The position numbers were made by a program, and so were the translations under genes. The notes beneath the pieces were generated by a model, which made no database searches, was not told the DNA's origin, and saw only the letters and a program-made list of their open reading frames with translations. From Actinomadura macra NBRC 14102 (GTDB taxonomy: Bacteria; Actinomycetota; Actinomycetes; Streptosporangiales; Streptosporangiaceae), in assembly GCF_001552215.1 (NCBI RefSeq), contig NZ_BCQT01000006.1, forward strand, positions 248,001-312,000: DNA of 64,000 bases, given 5' to 3'. Below, piece by piece: positions 49,127 to 57,671 of this stretch (position 1 is the stretch's first letter; the number at the start of each line of letters is the position of its first letter).

Positions 49127-50265
49127 TGGCCTCCCAGTTGACGACCGAGCAGGTGACCGCGGCGCTCGCCACGGTAAACGATCCTGAGATCCGCAAGCCC
49201 ATCACCGAGCTCGACATGGTCAAGGACATCGACATCGCGGCGGACGGCGCCGTGCGCGTCGGCGTCTACCTGACCGTGGCCGGATGTCCCATGAAGGACA
49301 CCATCACCAAGAACGTCACCGAGGCCGTCTCCAAGATCGAGGGAGTCACCTCCGTCCAGGTGGATCTGGACGTGATGAGCGAGGAGCAGCGCAAGGGTCT
49401 ACAGACCAAGCTGCGCGGCGGCGAGCCCGCCAAGGAGATCCCCTTCGCCAAGCCGAACTCGCTGACCAAGGTGTACGCGGTGGCGAGCGGCAAGGGCGGC
49501 GTCGGCAAGTCGTCGATCACCGTGAACCTGGCGGCGGCGCTGGCGGCGCAGGGCCGCAGGGTGGGCGTGGTGGACGCCGACATCTACGGCCACTCGGTGC
49601 CGCGGATGCTCGGCGTGCAGAACTCGCCCACCAAGGTCGAGGACATGATCATGCCGCCGTCGGCGCATGACGTGAAGGTCATCTCCGTCGGCATGTTCAC
49701 CGCCGGGAACCAGCCGGTCGTGTGGCGCGGGCCGATGCTGCACCGCGCGCTCCAGCAGTTCCTCGCCGACGTCTACTGGGGCGACCTGGACATCCTGCTG
49801 ATGGACCTGCCCCCGGGTACCGGCGACATCGCGATCTCCGTCGCGCAGCTGCTGCCGTCCGCGGAGATCCTGGTCGTCACCACCCCGCAGCAGGCCGCCG
49901 CCGAGGTCGCCGAACGGGCCGGCGCCATCGCCGCGCAGACCCACCAGCAGGTCGTCGGTGTGATCGAGAACATGTCCTACCTGACGTGCGCGCACTGCGG
50001 CGAGCGCCAGGACATCTTCGGCGCCGGCGGCGGCCAGACGGTCGCGGACGCGCTGACGAAGACGCTCGGCACCCGCGTTCCGCTGCTTGGCCAGGTACAG
50101 ATCGACACGCGGCTGCGCGAGGGCGGCGACAACGGCACCCCGCTGGTGCTCTCCGACCCGGACGCCGGCGCCGCCAAGGAACTGCGCACCATCGCCGACA
50201 AGCTCGCCGGCCGCAGCCGCGGCCTGGCCGGAATGTCCCTAGGAATCTCTCCCAAGGGGCGCTGA
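49126..50265 (+). CDS. mrp: Mrp/NBP35-family iron-sulfur carrier ATPase
   Basis: 379 residues. The N-terminal MIP18-like domain (VNDPEIRKPITELDMV) carries the conserved cysteine in TVAGCPMKDTI. The P-loop is a deviant Walker A, ASGKGGVGKSSITVNLA, followed by VVDADIYGHSVPRMLG and LLMDLPPGTGD. The C-terminal CxxC is CAHCGERQDIFG, the Fe-S ligand pair of the dimer. It assembles or transfers [4Fe-4S] clusters. ATG at 49126. Stops 2 bp from the converging tatB gene, as in the mycobacterial neighbourhood. Confidence 0.9.
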   Translation: MASQLTTEQVTAALATVNDPEIRKPITELDMVKDIDIAADGAVRVGVYLTVAGCPMKDTITKNVTEAVSKIEGVTSVQVDLDVMSEEQRKGLQTKLRGGEPAKEIPFAKPNSLTKVYAVASGKGGVGKSSITVNLAAALAAQGRRVGVVDADIYGHSVPRMLGVQNSPTKVEDMIMPPSAHDVKVISVGMFTAGNQPVVWRGPMLHRALQQFLADVYWGDLDILLMDLPPGTGDIAISVAQLLPSAEILVVTTPQQAAAEVAERAGAIAAQTHQQVVGVIENMSYLTCAHCGERQDIFGAGGGQTVADALTKTLGTRVPLLGQVQIDTRLREGGDNGTPLVLSDPDAGAAKELRTIADKLAGRSRGLAGMSLGISPKGR

Positions 50266-50267
50266 AT

Positions 50268-50627
50268 TCACGTCGCTTCGGAGTCGAAGGGCGGGCGCTC
50301 GCCGTAGCCCAGGCCGCCGGCGGCGGCGTAGGACGCGTCGTCGGCCAGGAGGCCGCCGTTGCTCGCGTACGTGTCGTCGTCATCTTCGAAGAGATGCTTG
50401 CGGACGAACGTCTTCGGGTTGAGGTCGGCGATGTCGAAGTCCTTGAACTCCGGGCCGAGCCCCTCCTGAAGGTCCGCCTTGGCTGAGTTGGCCATCTCGC
50501 GGAACTGCCGCAGCATCCGGCCCGCCTGCCCGGCGACCTGAGGCAGCTTGTCGCCGAAGATGACCAGGGCGAGCACGACCAGTACGGCCATCTCGCCGAG
50601 TCCGACGTCGAACAACCCGTCCTCCAC
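50268..50627 (-). CDS. tatB: Twin-arginine translocase subunit TatB
   Basis: 119 residues. An N-terminal membrane helix (VGLGEMAVLVVLALVIFGDKLP) with the essential Glu is followed by an amphipathic helix (AGRMLRQFREMANSAKADLQ) and an acidic tail. This is the TatB type; the ECF/HtrA neighbourhood supports it. GTG at 50627, or TTG at 50615 giving LFDVGLGEM. It partners TatC in export of folded proteins and lies downstream of htrA on the same strand. Confidence 0.87.
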   Translation of the reverse strand: MEDGLFDVGLGEMAVLVVLALVIFGDKLPQVAGQAGRMLRQFREMANSAKADLQEGLGPEFKDFDIADLNPKTFVRKHLFEDDDDTYASNGGLLADDASYAAAGGLGYGERPPFDSEAT

Positions 50628-50732
50628 AGCAGCCGAAGGGACCGGCCCGCGCGGACCGGTCCCCCCAGCGTATCCCGGGTCCGGATGAACCGGACCTCAC
50701 CATCCGCCCCCACCCCGGGGGCGGCACGCGTC

Positions 50733-52517
50733 TCAGTCGGAGCCCAGCGTCACCTCGACGGTCGACTCCTTGCCGCCCCGCTGGTAGGTCACCTTGATCC
50801 GGTCGCCGGGGGCCCGGCTGCGGATCTGGGCGATCAGGTCGGTGGCGTCCTCGATCGGCTTGCCGTCCAGCGCGGTGATCACGTCGCCGGGCTTCATGCC
50901 GGCCTTGTCCGCCGGGCCGTTCTTGGTCACCGGGTCCTGCCCGTTGACGCCCTGCGGCAGGATCCGCGCACCGCCCTGCTGGTAGCGCGGGTCGGGCAGC
51001 ACCCCGAGCTTGGCCTGCTTGACGGTCCCCGTCCGGATGATCTCCTCGGCGACACGCCTGCCCTGGTTGATCGGGATCGCGAAGCCGAGGCCGATGCTGC
51101 CGCCCTGGCCCTCGCCCATCGACTGGCCGCCGAGGGTCGCGATGGCGGTGTTGATGCCGATCACGCGGCCCTTCGCGTCCACCAGCGGCCCACCCGAGTT
51201 GCCGGGGTTGATCGCCGCGTCGGTCTGGATCGCGTTGAGATAGGACGCGTCCGCGCCGCCCTCGCCCTGCGTGGGCACCGCGCGGTTGAGGGAGCTGACG
51301 ATGCCGGTGGTCACCGAGCCCTGGAGGCCGAGCGGCGAACCGATCGCGATCACCGGGTCACCCACCGCGATGGCGGCGGAGTCGCCGACCTGGAGGGCGG
51401 GCAGCGAATGCTGGCCCTCGGGCTTGAGGACCGCGACGTCCGAGCTCGGGTCGGCTCCCTTGACCGTGGCGGGCAGCGTCTTCTTGTCGTTGAAGACGAT
51501 CTGGATCTGCCCGCTGCCGCCTCCGGCGACGACGTGGTTGTTGGTGACGACATAGCCGCCATTGACGATGAAGCCGGTACCGCCGACCTCGCCCTGCGAG
51601 GACTGCACACGAATCATCACGACGCTGGGCAGCACCCGCTGCGCGACGCCCGCCACCGAGTCGGGCGGCCGGTTCTGCACCTTGGTGTCGTTGCCCGTGG
51701 TGCCACCGAGGCTCACCGCGCCACCGTCATCGTCATCACCGGTGGCGATGACACCGATCCCGGCGCCGACCGCACCCGCGACAAGCGCCACGATCAGCGC
51801 CACGACGGCGAGCAGGCCGAGGCCGGGGCCGCGTCCGGACGAGGAGGGCATCGCGGGCACCGGCGCCCAGTTCGGGCCGGTGCCGGGCGGCCCCCCGAAG
51901 CCCATCGGACGGGGGCCTCCGGGCGGCGGGCCCAGCGGAGCGGCCGGCGGTCCCATCGCCGGGCGCCCGGCCGGAGGGATGGTCGGCGGCCCCTGATGGG
52001 ACTGCTGCGGGTGGGAATGCTGCGGCCACCCGCCGTACGGCGGCGGCGAGCCCTGCAGGCGCGGGTCCTGGTGGTGCGGGACGAACCCGGGCCGCGGGCG
52101 GCCCTCGGGCCCCTCCACCATCGGCTTGTCCAGCGGGACCGGCGGCGGTGGCTGCGGCATGTCACGCGGCGGCACGTCCTGGAGCGGGACCTCCTGGGGC
52201 CCCATGTCGCGCGGAGGCGTGTCGTGCAGATCCTGGAGGAACATGTCCTGAGGGGTGTCGCGCGGAGGGCCGGTGCGCTCGGATCCTCCGAGCTGCGCGT
52301 CCGGCGGCGCGAATCCCCCGGCCACCAGCCGGTCGGAGCCGCCGTCGTCCCCCCACTCGGGCTCCCGTTCGGCGTCCGTCCCCGACTGCTCCAGGGGAAT
52401 CTCCTGGTCGGCCACCGTCTCGGGGGGAGCGGCGGCCTCCTGCCGCTCAGGCTCGTCGCCGGGGACGGAGTCGTCCTCCGGCCGCGCCTCGCCCGGACCG
52501 CGGTTGTCTTCCGTCAT
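50733..52517 (-). CDS. htrA: HtrA/DegP-like membrane-anchored serine protease
   Basis: 594 residues. A Pro/Gln-rich cytosolic N-terminus of about 235 residues holds MFLQDLHDTPPRDMGPQEVP-type Asp/Pro repeats. One helix (LLAVVALIVALVAGAVGAGI) follows, then a trypsin-like domain with His in VTNNHVVAG, Asp in SSDVAVLKP and Ser in NPGNSGGPLVD. A single PDZ domain ends the chain (VTKNGPADKAGMKPGDVITA). It degrades or refolds damaged envelope proteins. ATG at 52517 is 8 nt after GGAG. The -10-like TATGCT upstream suggests its own promoter. Member of the sigE-rseA-htrA-tatB block. Confidence 0.9.
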   Translation of the reverse strand: MTEDNRGPGEARPEDDSVPGDEPERQEAAAPPETVADQEIPLEQSGTDAEREPEWGDDGGSDRLVAGGFAPPDAQLGGSERTGPPRDTPQDMFLQDLHDTPPRDMGPQEVPLQDVPPRDMPQPPPPVPLDKPMVEGPEGRPRPGFVPHHQDPRLQGSPPPYGGWPQHSHPQQSHQGPPTIPPAGRPAMGPPAAPLGPPPGGPRPMGFGGPPGTGPNWAPVPAMPSSSGRGPGLGLLAVVALIVALVAGAVGAGIGVIATGDDDDGGAVSLGGTTGNDTKVQNRPPDSVAGVAQRVLPSVVMIRVQSSQGEVGGTGFIVNGGYVVTNNHVVAGGGSGQIQIVFNDKKTLPATVKGADPSSDVAVLKPEGQHSLPALQVGDSAAIAVGDPVIAIGSPLGLQGSVTTGIVSSLNRAVPTQGEGGADASYLNAIQTDAAINPGNSGGPLVDAKGRVIGINTAIATLGGQSMGEGQGGSIGLGFAIPINQGRRVAEEIIRTGTVKQAKLGVLPDPRYQQGGARILPQGVNGQDPVTKNGPADKAGMKPGDVITALDGKPIEDATDLIAQIRSRAPGDRIKVTYQRGGKESTVEVTLGSD

Positions 52518-52631
52518 CCCCATCTCTCCTACCGAGCATGGTTCTCGTCATCCGCGCTCATCGTGCCCCGCAGGGCATGTGGCGAGCATAAGACCTTCCG
52601 TGACCGACCGACGAACCGCGCGGCCCCCCGC

Positions 52632-53732
52632 TCAGCCGAACGGGTTGACCACCGAGCCAAGCCGGCGGGCGCCCCTGGCCACGCGGGTCCAGAACGGTGT
52701 GCCGCCGCGGGGCAGGTTCAGGGCCACCGCCTCGGCGGTGCTCTGCGGGACATCGGTGAGGACCGTGTAGACGTACCCGTTCTCGGCGGACACGGCCCAG
52801 CGCCGCAGGGCCTCGCGGCGAAAGACCGTCCGGCCCCGGCGCGCGCTCTTCTGCCAGCCGGCCAGCCGGGTCTCGTCCAGGCTGCCACGCTGGACGAAGA
52901 CGGACACGGCGGCGAGTCCGTCGGAGTAGCTCAGATGGACGGTGCCGTTGTCGCGGCGCGCCTCGTAGAGGGTGAGCCTGCCGGGCAGGCTCTTCGGGAC
53001 GGGCCAGCCGTCCTCGCGGAGGGCGGCGAGCTGGCTGCGGTCGAGCCGCTCCTCCCAGGGCGTCAGGGCGGCGGCCGGAGCATTCGTCATGTCGGGGTCG
53101 GCGCGGTCGGCGCCCCGGGCGGGTGGCGCGGCGCGCAGCAGGAACCGCCCGCCGGACGGCACCCCAAGATCGATCTCGGTGAACCCGGATGCGACGACCC
53201 TGCGGCCGGTGGCGTCCACCAGCTCGCGCCGCAGCATCAGGCCGGTCTCGGAATCGAGCCAGAAGCGCCCGGCGGTGCTGCCGTCCGCCCGGCGGGCCTC
53301 CACCACGCGGGCACGGCGACCGCAGACCGACGCGTCCGCCGCGCGGACGACCGAGTAGTTGCGGGTCAGCAGGCTCAGGGTCCCGGCGGTGAAGCCGGCC
53401 GTCTCGCCCGCGGCGGAGTCGGGGCGGTACCCCTCCGTGCCCGCCGCCGACACATAGCGGGCGCCCTCGCCGGGACGGTGCGCCACGCCGACCTCCGACG
53501 TGGCGGAGCGGGTCCGGTTCCAGGTGGTCAGGAAGCGCCGTCCCTCGTAGGGGACGCGGCGCGCGGCGTCGGCGGCGGCGCGCAGCAGCCCCACGGCGCC
53601 GGGGTCGCCGCGCGTGCCCCGGGCGGGACCGGCGTCGCCGGTCAGGGCCCCGGCGAGCGCGAGCGCCCCCACCATCCCGCCGGCCATCAGGGCGCAGCGG
53701 CGCGCCCGGCCGGTGACGGTGGCCGCGATCAC
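52632..53732 (-). CDS. MucB/RseB-like sigma-factor regulatory protein
   Basis: 366 residues. A signal anchor (RCALMAGGMVGALALAGALT) is followed by the RseB/LolA-like half-barrel: VPYEGRRFLTTWN, RFWLDSETGLMLRRELVDAT and GFTEIDLGVPSG. A second domain ends in GNGYVYTVLTDVP-like sequence (AENGYVYTVLTDVPQSTAEA). RseB proteins shield the anti-sigma factor from proteolysis and sense envelope stress. GTG overlaps the anti-sigma stop (GTGA), so both are made together. The mycobacterial sigE-rseA-htrA block, as I recall it, lacks this gene. Confidence 0.82.
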   Translation of the reverse strand: MIAATVTGRARRCALMAGGMVGALALAGALTGDAGPARGTRGDPGAVGLLRAAADAARRVPYEGRRFLTTWNRTRSATSEVGVAHRPGEGARYVSAAGTEGYRPDSAAGETAGFTAGTLSLLTRNYSVVRAADASVCGRRARVVEARRADGSTAGRFWLDSETGLMLRRELVDATGRRVVASGFTEIDLGVPSGGRFLLRAAPPARGADRADPDMTNAPAAALTPWEERLDRSQLAALREDGWPVPKSLPGRLTLYEARRDNGTVHLSYSDGLAAVSVFVQRGSLDETRLAGWQKSARRGRTVFRREALRRWAVSAENGYVYTVLTDVPQSTAEAVALNLPRGGTPFWTRVARGARRLGSVVNPFG

Positions 53733-54331
53733 GGTCCGGGGGACGTCTCGACCTGGTTGACCGGGTCGGTGAGCGGGTCGGTCATCGGCGCGTCGCCTGA
53801 GGTCAGCGCGTGCTCAACGGCGAACCGGTCGAAGGCGGGCGTCACGGTGGGCGCCTCATCGCCCCCGCCGGCCGCGTAGGAGGCGGTGCCAAGCCCGAGG
53901 AACAGCGTCGCGGCGCCCACGACCAGGTAGCGACGTGAATGGCCGCGCAGCGCGGCGGCGGCCGCGGCGCGACCCGCCGGGCGGTTGTCGCGGGGACGGG
54001 CGGCAGCGGACGGCCTGGCCGCACGCGGGGATGATCGCGGCAGCCTCGTGGACGCCCCCGGGGACGGCGCGGGTGGCCCCGGCGGGACCGTCTCGGCTGA
54101 TCCGGCCAACGAGCGCAGCCGGGTCACGAAGTCATCGGTGGGAAGGTCGTCGGCGCCGTCGGACGCGGCGGGCTCGGACAGCTCCCGCAGCCGGCCCTTG
54201 AGCCGCCGCAGCATGTCCGCCTCGGCCCGGCACCGGGCGCAGCCCGCGAGATGGGCGAGCGCGCGATCACGCTCCTCGTGATCCAGTTCGCCGTCGACCA
54301 GGGCAGTCAGGCTCTCCCCCAGGCAACTCAC
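53729..54331 (-). CDS. rseA: Zinc-finger anti-sigma factor of SigE (RseA-like)
   Basis: 200 residues. The ZAS motif is LAHLAGCARCRAEADMLRRL (H-x3-C-x2-C), which binds zinc and clamps sigma. The linker is Pro/Ala/Arg-rich and is followed by one transmembrane helix (YLVVGAATLFLGLGTASYAA) and a short extracytoplasmic tail. GTG start with GAGGAGG upstream. It lies 170 bp after sigE and overlaps the RseB-like gene, so it likely has its own promoter in the spacer or is read through from sigE. Confidence 0.87.
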   Translation of the reverse strand: MSCLGESLTALVDGELDHEERDRALAHLAGCARCRAEADMLRRLKGRLRELSEPAASDGADDLPTDDFVTRLRSLAGSAETVPPGPPAPSPGASTRLPRSSPRAARPSAAARPRDNRPAGRAAAAAALRGHSRRYLVVGAATLFLGLGTASYAAGGGDEAPTVTPAFDRFAVEHALTSGDAPMTDPLTDPVNQVETSPGP

Positions 54332-54501
54332 GCGGCCTCCTCACGGGAGAGCGGCCTCCCAGGTCCCCCGGTGGGAAGGGACGACCCCACTCGTCCCCCG
54401 GCACGAGCCGCGCTCATGCCCTCGCTTCGCTCCGTCATGACGCCCCTCGTTGTCATCCCATCGCGCACGCGGTCCCATAATCCACGCGCGGGTCGCTTGC
54501 T

Positions 54502-55257
54502 TTACACGCCCTCTGGCAGTGCCCGGACGCCCTCGGCGACCGGTGTCCGGTACCCGCCGCCCGCCTCGGCGGGGGCCGCTGCCGCGGCCAGATCGGCCTC
54601 GCCCGACAGGCCGGACTGGTAGTCGTTCCGCGTGCCGGGCCGCCGCCTGGTCGGGGCGCGGTGCTCCAGCGCGGCGCGCAGCTGGGCGCGGCCCCGGTGG
54701 ATCCGACTGCGCACGGTGCCGAGCTTGACACCGAGCGTCGCGGAGATCTCCTCGTAGGACAGGCCCTCGATGTCGCACAGCACCACGGCCGCCCGGTATT
54801 CGGGGGCCAGCGCGTCGAGCGCGGCCTGCACGTCCGCGTCGAAGTTGTTGTCGTCGAACGCCTGCGCCGGAGTGGGCTCACGGCCCTGGAGGCGCTCGGC
54901 GGCGTCGTCGGCCAGTCCCTCGAAGCGGATGCGCTGGCGGCGCCGCGCCATGTCGAGGAACAGGTTCGTGGTGATCCGGTGCAGCCAGCCCTCGAACGTC
55001 CCGGGCGTGTAGTTCGACAGTGAGCGGAACACGCGGACGAAGACCTCCTGCGTGAGGTCTTCCGCGTCGTGCTGATTACCGGTCAGTCGGTAGGCGAGGC
55101 GGTATACACGCGCCGAATGCTCGCGGACGACCTCGTCCCAGGACGGCGGCGCCCATTCGGCCTCGGGGGCGTTCTCCCGTGTGCGCGCGGCGTTCCCCAG
55201 CCCCTGCCTGGGGCCGACCCCCACAGCGCCTCTAAAACTCAGTGCTGCGACTCCCAT
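54502..55257 (-). CDS. sigE: ECF sigma factor SigE
   Basis: 251 residues. Region 2 is [36 protein letters not shown], with the -10-recognising [20 protein letters not shown]. Region 4 is [40 protein letters not shown]. It is very close to mycobacterial SigE in these parts. ATG at 55257 is used; the ATG at 55368 in the same frame also lies downstream of the predicted promoter and would add 37 residues. It is controlled by the RseA-like protein and a GGGAAC/CGTT promoter (55397-55423). Confidence 0.9.
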   Translation of the reverse strand: MGVAALSFRGAVGVGPRQGLGNAARTRENAPEAEWAPPSWDEVVREHSARVYRLAYRLTGNQHDAEDLTQEVFVRVFRSLSNYTPGTFEGWLHRITTNLFLDMARRRQRIRFEGLADDAAERLQGREPTPAQAFDDNNFDADVQAALDALAPEYRAAVVLCDIEGLSYEEISATLGVKLGTVRSRIHRGRAQLRAALEHRAPTRRRPGTRNDYQSGLSGEADLAAAAAPAEAGGGYRTPVAEGVRALPEGV

Positions 55258-55396
55258 GGTGCCGGGCTGTTCCTCTCTCGTGAGCCAAGGTCTCCACCTT
55301 GGAACGGCACGGTCTCGCCTGGGCTGGGGCGGTTTTCTGGACCGACTCGGTTCTTCGACTCGGCCCATCGGGGAGATGTGCTCCGTCGCTGGTTAG

Positions 55397-55423
55397 AACG
55401 CGCTGACACTCCAGATGGTTCCC
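55397..55423 (-). promoter_or_regulatory. ECF (SigE-type) autoregulatory promoter of sigE
   Basis: On the minus strand the -35 GGGAAC (55423-55418) and -10 CGTT (55400-55397) are separated by 18 bp (17 bp after counting the extra C of GGGAACC as spacer start at 55417), the usual SigE layout. Transcription would start near 55389, about 130 nt before ATG 55257. Confidence 0.7.
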
Positions 55424-55431
55424 TGTCAGCG
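55401..55431. promoter_or_regulatory. Inverted repeat around the sigE -35 element
   Basis: CGCTGACA (55401-55408) and TGTCAGCG (55424-55431) form a perfect 8-bp dyad with a 15-bp spacer that encloses the -35. A regulator bound here would compete with SigE holoenzyme. I recall that MprA regulates sigE in mycobacteria; no assignment is made here. Confidence 0.5.
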
Positions 55432-55481
55432 ATATGGTCTTTCCAGCATGAGCCAGGCGGGGGTCCCGCGAGGAGGCAGCC

Positions 55482-56114
55482 ATCGACGCCATTCAGGCCA
55501 CCCTGGCCTACGTGGAGGAATTCCTCCCCGAAGACGAACCGCTCGTGGCCGCCCGGCGCCGCGGCCAGGAGATCGGCGCGACGCCCATCGGGCCTGCGGG
55601 CGGGGCCGCGCTGCGCTTCCTGGCGACGCTGATCGGCGCCCGGACGGTCGTGGAGATCGGTTCGGGCTGTGGTGTGTCCGGTGTCTGGCTGCTGCGCGGC
55701 ATGGCCAAGGACGCGGTGCTGACCAGCGTGGACGTCGAGCCCGAGCATCAGCGGCTCGCGAAGCTGGCCTACCGGGAGGCGGGGCTCGGCTCGTCCCGCA
55801 CCCGGATGATCATTGGACGGGCACTGGAGGTGCTGCCCAGGCTCACCGACGGCGCCTACGACATGGTGTTCTGCGACGCGGTGAAGCAGGAGTACCCCGA
55901 CTACCTGACCGCTGCGCTGCGCCTGCTGCGCCCGGGCGGCGTGGTCGCGTTCGACAACGCGCTGTGGGGGGACCAGGTCGCCGACCCCGACCGGCACGAC
56001 CCGGAGACCGACGCGATCCGCGAGACGCACCGGATGATCCGCGAGGACGAGCGGCTGGTGCCGCTGCTGGTCCCGGTGGGCGACGGCCTGCTGTGCGCGG
56101 TGAAGCGGGAATAA
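55482..56114 (+). CDS. O-methyltransferase (Rv1220c-like) with unclear start
   Basis: About 210 residues in the AdoMet-dependent O-methyltransferase family 3. Motif I VVEIGSGCGVSGVWLL, then LTSVDVEPEHQRLAKLAY, MVFCDAVKQEYPDYL (metal-binding Asp) and RPGGVVAFDNALWGDQVADP. Family conservation (AIDAIQATLAYVEEFLPEDE) begins before the first GTG (55512). The frame has no ATG/GTG/TTG between the stop at 55449 and there. AGGAGG at 55471-55476 is 5 nt before an ATC (55482), so a non-AUG start is possible; GTG 55512 is the conservative choice. Divergent from sigE, as in mycobacteria. Confidence 0.85.
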   Translation: MDAIQATLAYVEEFLPEDEPLVAARRRGQEIGATPIGPAGGAALRFLATLIGARTVVEIGSGCGVSGVWLLRGMAKDAVLTSVDVEPEHQRLAKLAYREAGLGSSRTRMIIGRALEVLPRLTDGAYDMVFCDAVKQEYPDYLTAALRLLRPGGVVAFDNALWGDQVADPDRHDPETDAIRETHRMIREDERLVPLLVPVGDGLLCAVKRE

Positions 56115-56129
56115 GCAGTGTTTTCACAG

Positions 56130-56192
56130 CCCCGGCCCACCGTGCTCGCCTGGCGGCTCGCCCCGTGACCGTGCCTGGGCGAGCGCGACATC
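56130..56192 (+). repeat. 63-bp hairpin-bearing repeat, copy A
   Basis: It begins 15 nt after the O-methyltransferase stop, same strand. CCCCGGCCC, CTCGCCTGGCGGCTCGCCCC and TGGGCGAGCGC are shared with copy B (36047-36109), 52 of 63 bases in an ungapped alignment. The 8-bp stem is GCTCGCCC (56156-56163) / GGGCGAGC (56177-56184). Confidence 0.75.
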
Positions 56193-56298
56193 GCTTCGCG
56201 ATCTTCCCGGTGAGGCTCGCCTCCGGCGTCGCCTCGCCGGTCAGGTAGCGCGCTCGCGTGACGCCTGAGGCCCCTATGAGACAGCTCCTGGCCCCCTG

Positions 56299-56916
56299 AT
56301 GGACCGTCCCGGCGAGCCGGACGCGTCCGGTGAGGTGTTCGCGGTACGGAACCGGGTGACCTGGTGGGGCGTCTGGCAGCTGCTCGCGCTGCTGATCTTG
56401 TGCTTGGCCTCGGCGGGCTTCGTCGGCGGTGCGGTGATGCGCGGGACGGGCGTCGGCAGCCTGGCGTTCCTGCTGCTCGGCGTGGCGGGCCTCGCGCTGT
56501 TCGGGGCGGGCCTGGTGATGTCGGCGGGCGGCATGCTGGCGCGGCGTCCGGTCCTGGTGTTCGACGCGGACGGGGTGCGGCGCCCGGCCCGCTGGCCGCT
56601 GCCCCGCGCGTCCGGCCGGGTCCTGCCCTGGACGGACGTGACGGCGATCACGGCGCTACGGCGGAGCGTCGCCCACGGGCGGGGGGCCGAGCAGGACTAC
56701 GTGGTGTTCCTGCCGACGGCGGAGCTGGCGGAGCTGGCCCGCACCGCGGAACGTCCGCGGCTCGTCGCGCTGACCATGCGGGACGTTCCGGCGACGGCGG
56801 AGGCGGTCCCGTGGTGCTTCGCGGTGGAAGCGGGCTGGGACGCGCGGCTGCCGCAGATCGTCAAGCAGGCCAGGCGCCGCCGCCCGGTCCCGGTGATCGA
56901 CCGCCGCCTCAAATGA
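56299..56916 (+). CDS. Two-helix membrane protein of unknown function
   Basis: 205 residues. Two transmembrane helices (VWQLLALLILCLASAGFVGG and LAFLLLGVAGLALFGAGLVM) precede a cytosolic domain starting VLVFDADGVRRPARWPLPRA. This has the look of a PH-like domain (ASGRVLPWTDVTAITALRRS, DYVVFLPTAELAELARTAER). ATG at 56299. It is preceded by repeat copy A and further GC-rich short inverted repeats, so it is probably expressed separately from the O-methyltransferase. Confidence 0.68.
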   Translation: MDRPGEPDASGEVFAVRNRVTWWGVWQLLALLILCLASAGFVGGAVMRGTGVGSLAFLLLGVAGLALFGAGLVMSAGGMLARRPVLVFDADGVRRPARWPLPRASGRVLPWTDVTAITALRRSVAHGRGAEQDYVVFLPTAELAELARTAERPRLVALTMRDVPATAEAVPWCFAVEAGWDARLPQIVKQARRRRPVPVIDRRLK

Positions 56917-56930
56917 TCCGAGCCGGACGG

Positions 56931-57671
56931 TCAGGTCGGCAGGGCCGCGGCGAAGATCGGAGACGTGGTGGGAGCGCTGGAGCCGGCGGCCGGTTCGACC
57001 GTGAGGCCGACCTGGGTGGCGGCGCCGAGACCGTCCAGGAGCACCGGTCCCGACGCCCCGGCCGTCAACCCGGCCGGGCGGGGCGCGCCGTCGCCGAGCA
57101 GCCACAGCTCGTACGTGCGGGCGGTGGAGACTGCGGGCAGCCCGGCCAGCACCACCACGGCCTTGTCCAACCGCCGGGACACCACGACGGTGCCCTGCCC
57201 GCCATGGCGCACCTGCCCGGTCACGGCCCGCGCGTCCGGGGCCGTGAGCACGGACGCGACCAGTTCCTGCCGGGCCTGGAGGCGGTCGGCGCGGTCGTCG
57301 GCACGTTGCGCGACGACCCCGAGCGCGACGGCCACGGCGAGGCAGGCCGCGGCGGCGACGGTGAGCAGGCGCGGGAAGACGCGCCCCGCCCGGTGGTGGG
57401 GCCGTGCGTCCGGGCGGGGCGCCGCCTGGCGGGGAGCGACCTGGCGGGTCCGCGCCACCTCGGCGAGGACGCGCATCCGCATCCCGGCCGGTGCTGAGAC
57501 CGCGGCGGCCGCTCCCAGGCGCGCCGCGGTCTCCTGGAGACCACGCACTTCGAGCGCGCAGTCTCCGCACCGGTCGAGATGGTCTTCGAACCGTCGGCTC
57601 TCGATCTCCGACAGCCCGTCCAGCGCGTAGGCGCCGGACAGGGCGTGGACGGTGGGCGAGGTGTGGCTCAT
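56931..57671 (-). CDS. rskA: RskA-like anti-sigma-K factor
   Basis: 246 residues. The N-terminal zinc-finger-like sigma-binding part is ALDGLSEIESRRFEDHLDRC, GDCALEVRGL (H-x3-C-x2-C). One transmembrane helix (LLTVAAAACLAVAVALGVVA) follows, then the extracytoplasmic RskA_C domain with SRRLDKAVVVLAGLPAVSTA, RTYELWLLGDGAPRPAGL. Regulated intramembrane proteolysis of RskA frees SigK. ATG at 57671 overlaps the sigK stop (ATGA). Confidence 0.88.
   Translation of the reverse strand: MSHTSPTVHALSGAYALDGLSEIESRRFEDHLDRCGDCALEVRGLQETAARLGAAAAVSAPAGMRMRVLAEVARTRQVAPRQAAPRPDARPHHRAGRVFPRLLTVAAAACLAVAVALGVVAQRADDRADRLQARQELVASVLTAPDARAVTGQVRHGGQGTVVVSRRLDKAVVVLAGLPAVSTARTYELWLLGDGAPRPAGLTAGASGPVLLDGLGAATQVGLTVEPAAGSSAPTTSPIFAAALPT

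Noticed and set aside
56193..56290. Further GC-rich short inverted repeats after copy A, considered as an ncRNA gene
   Set aside because: Several overlapping weak dyads, no single stable shared fold and no match in copy B beyond 63 bp.
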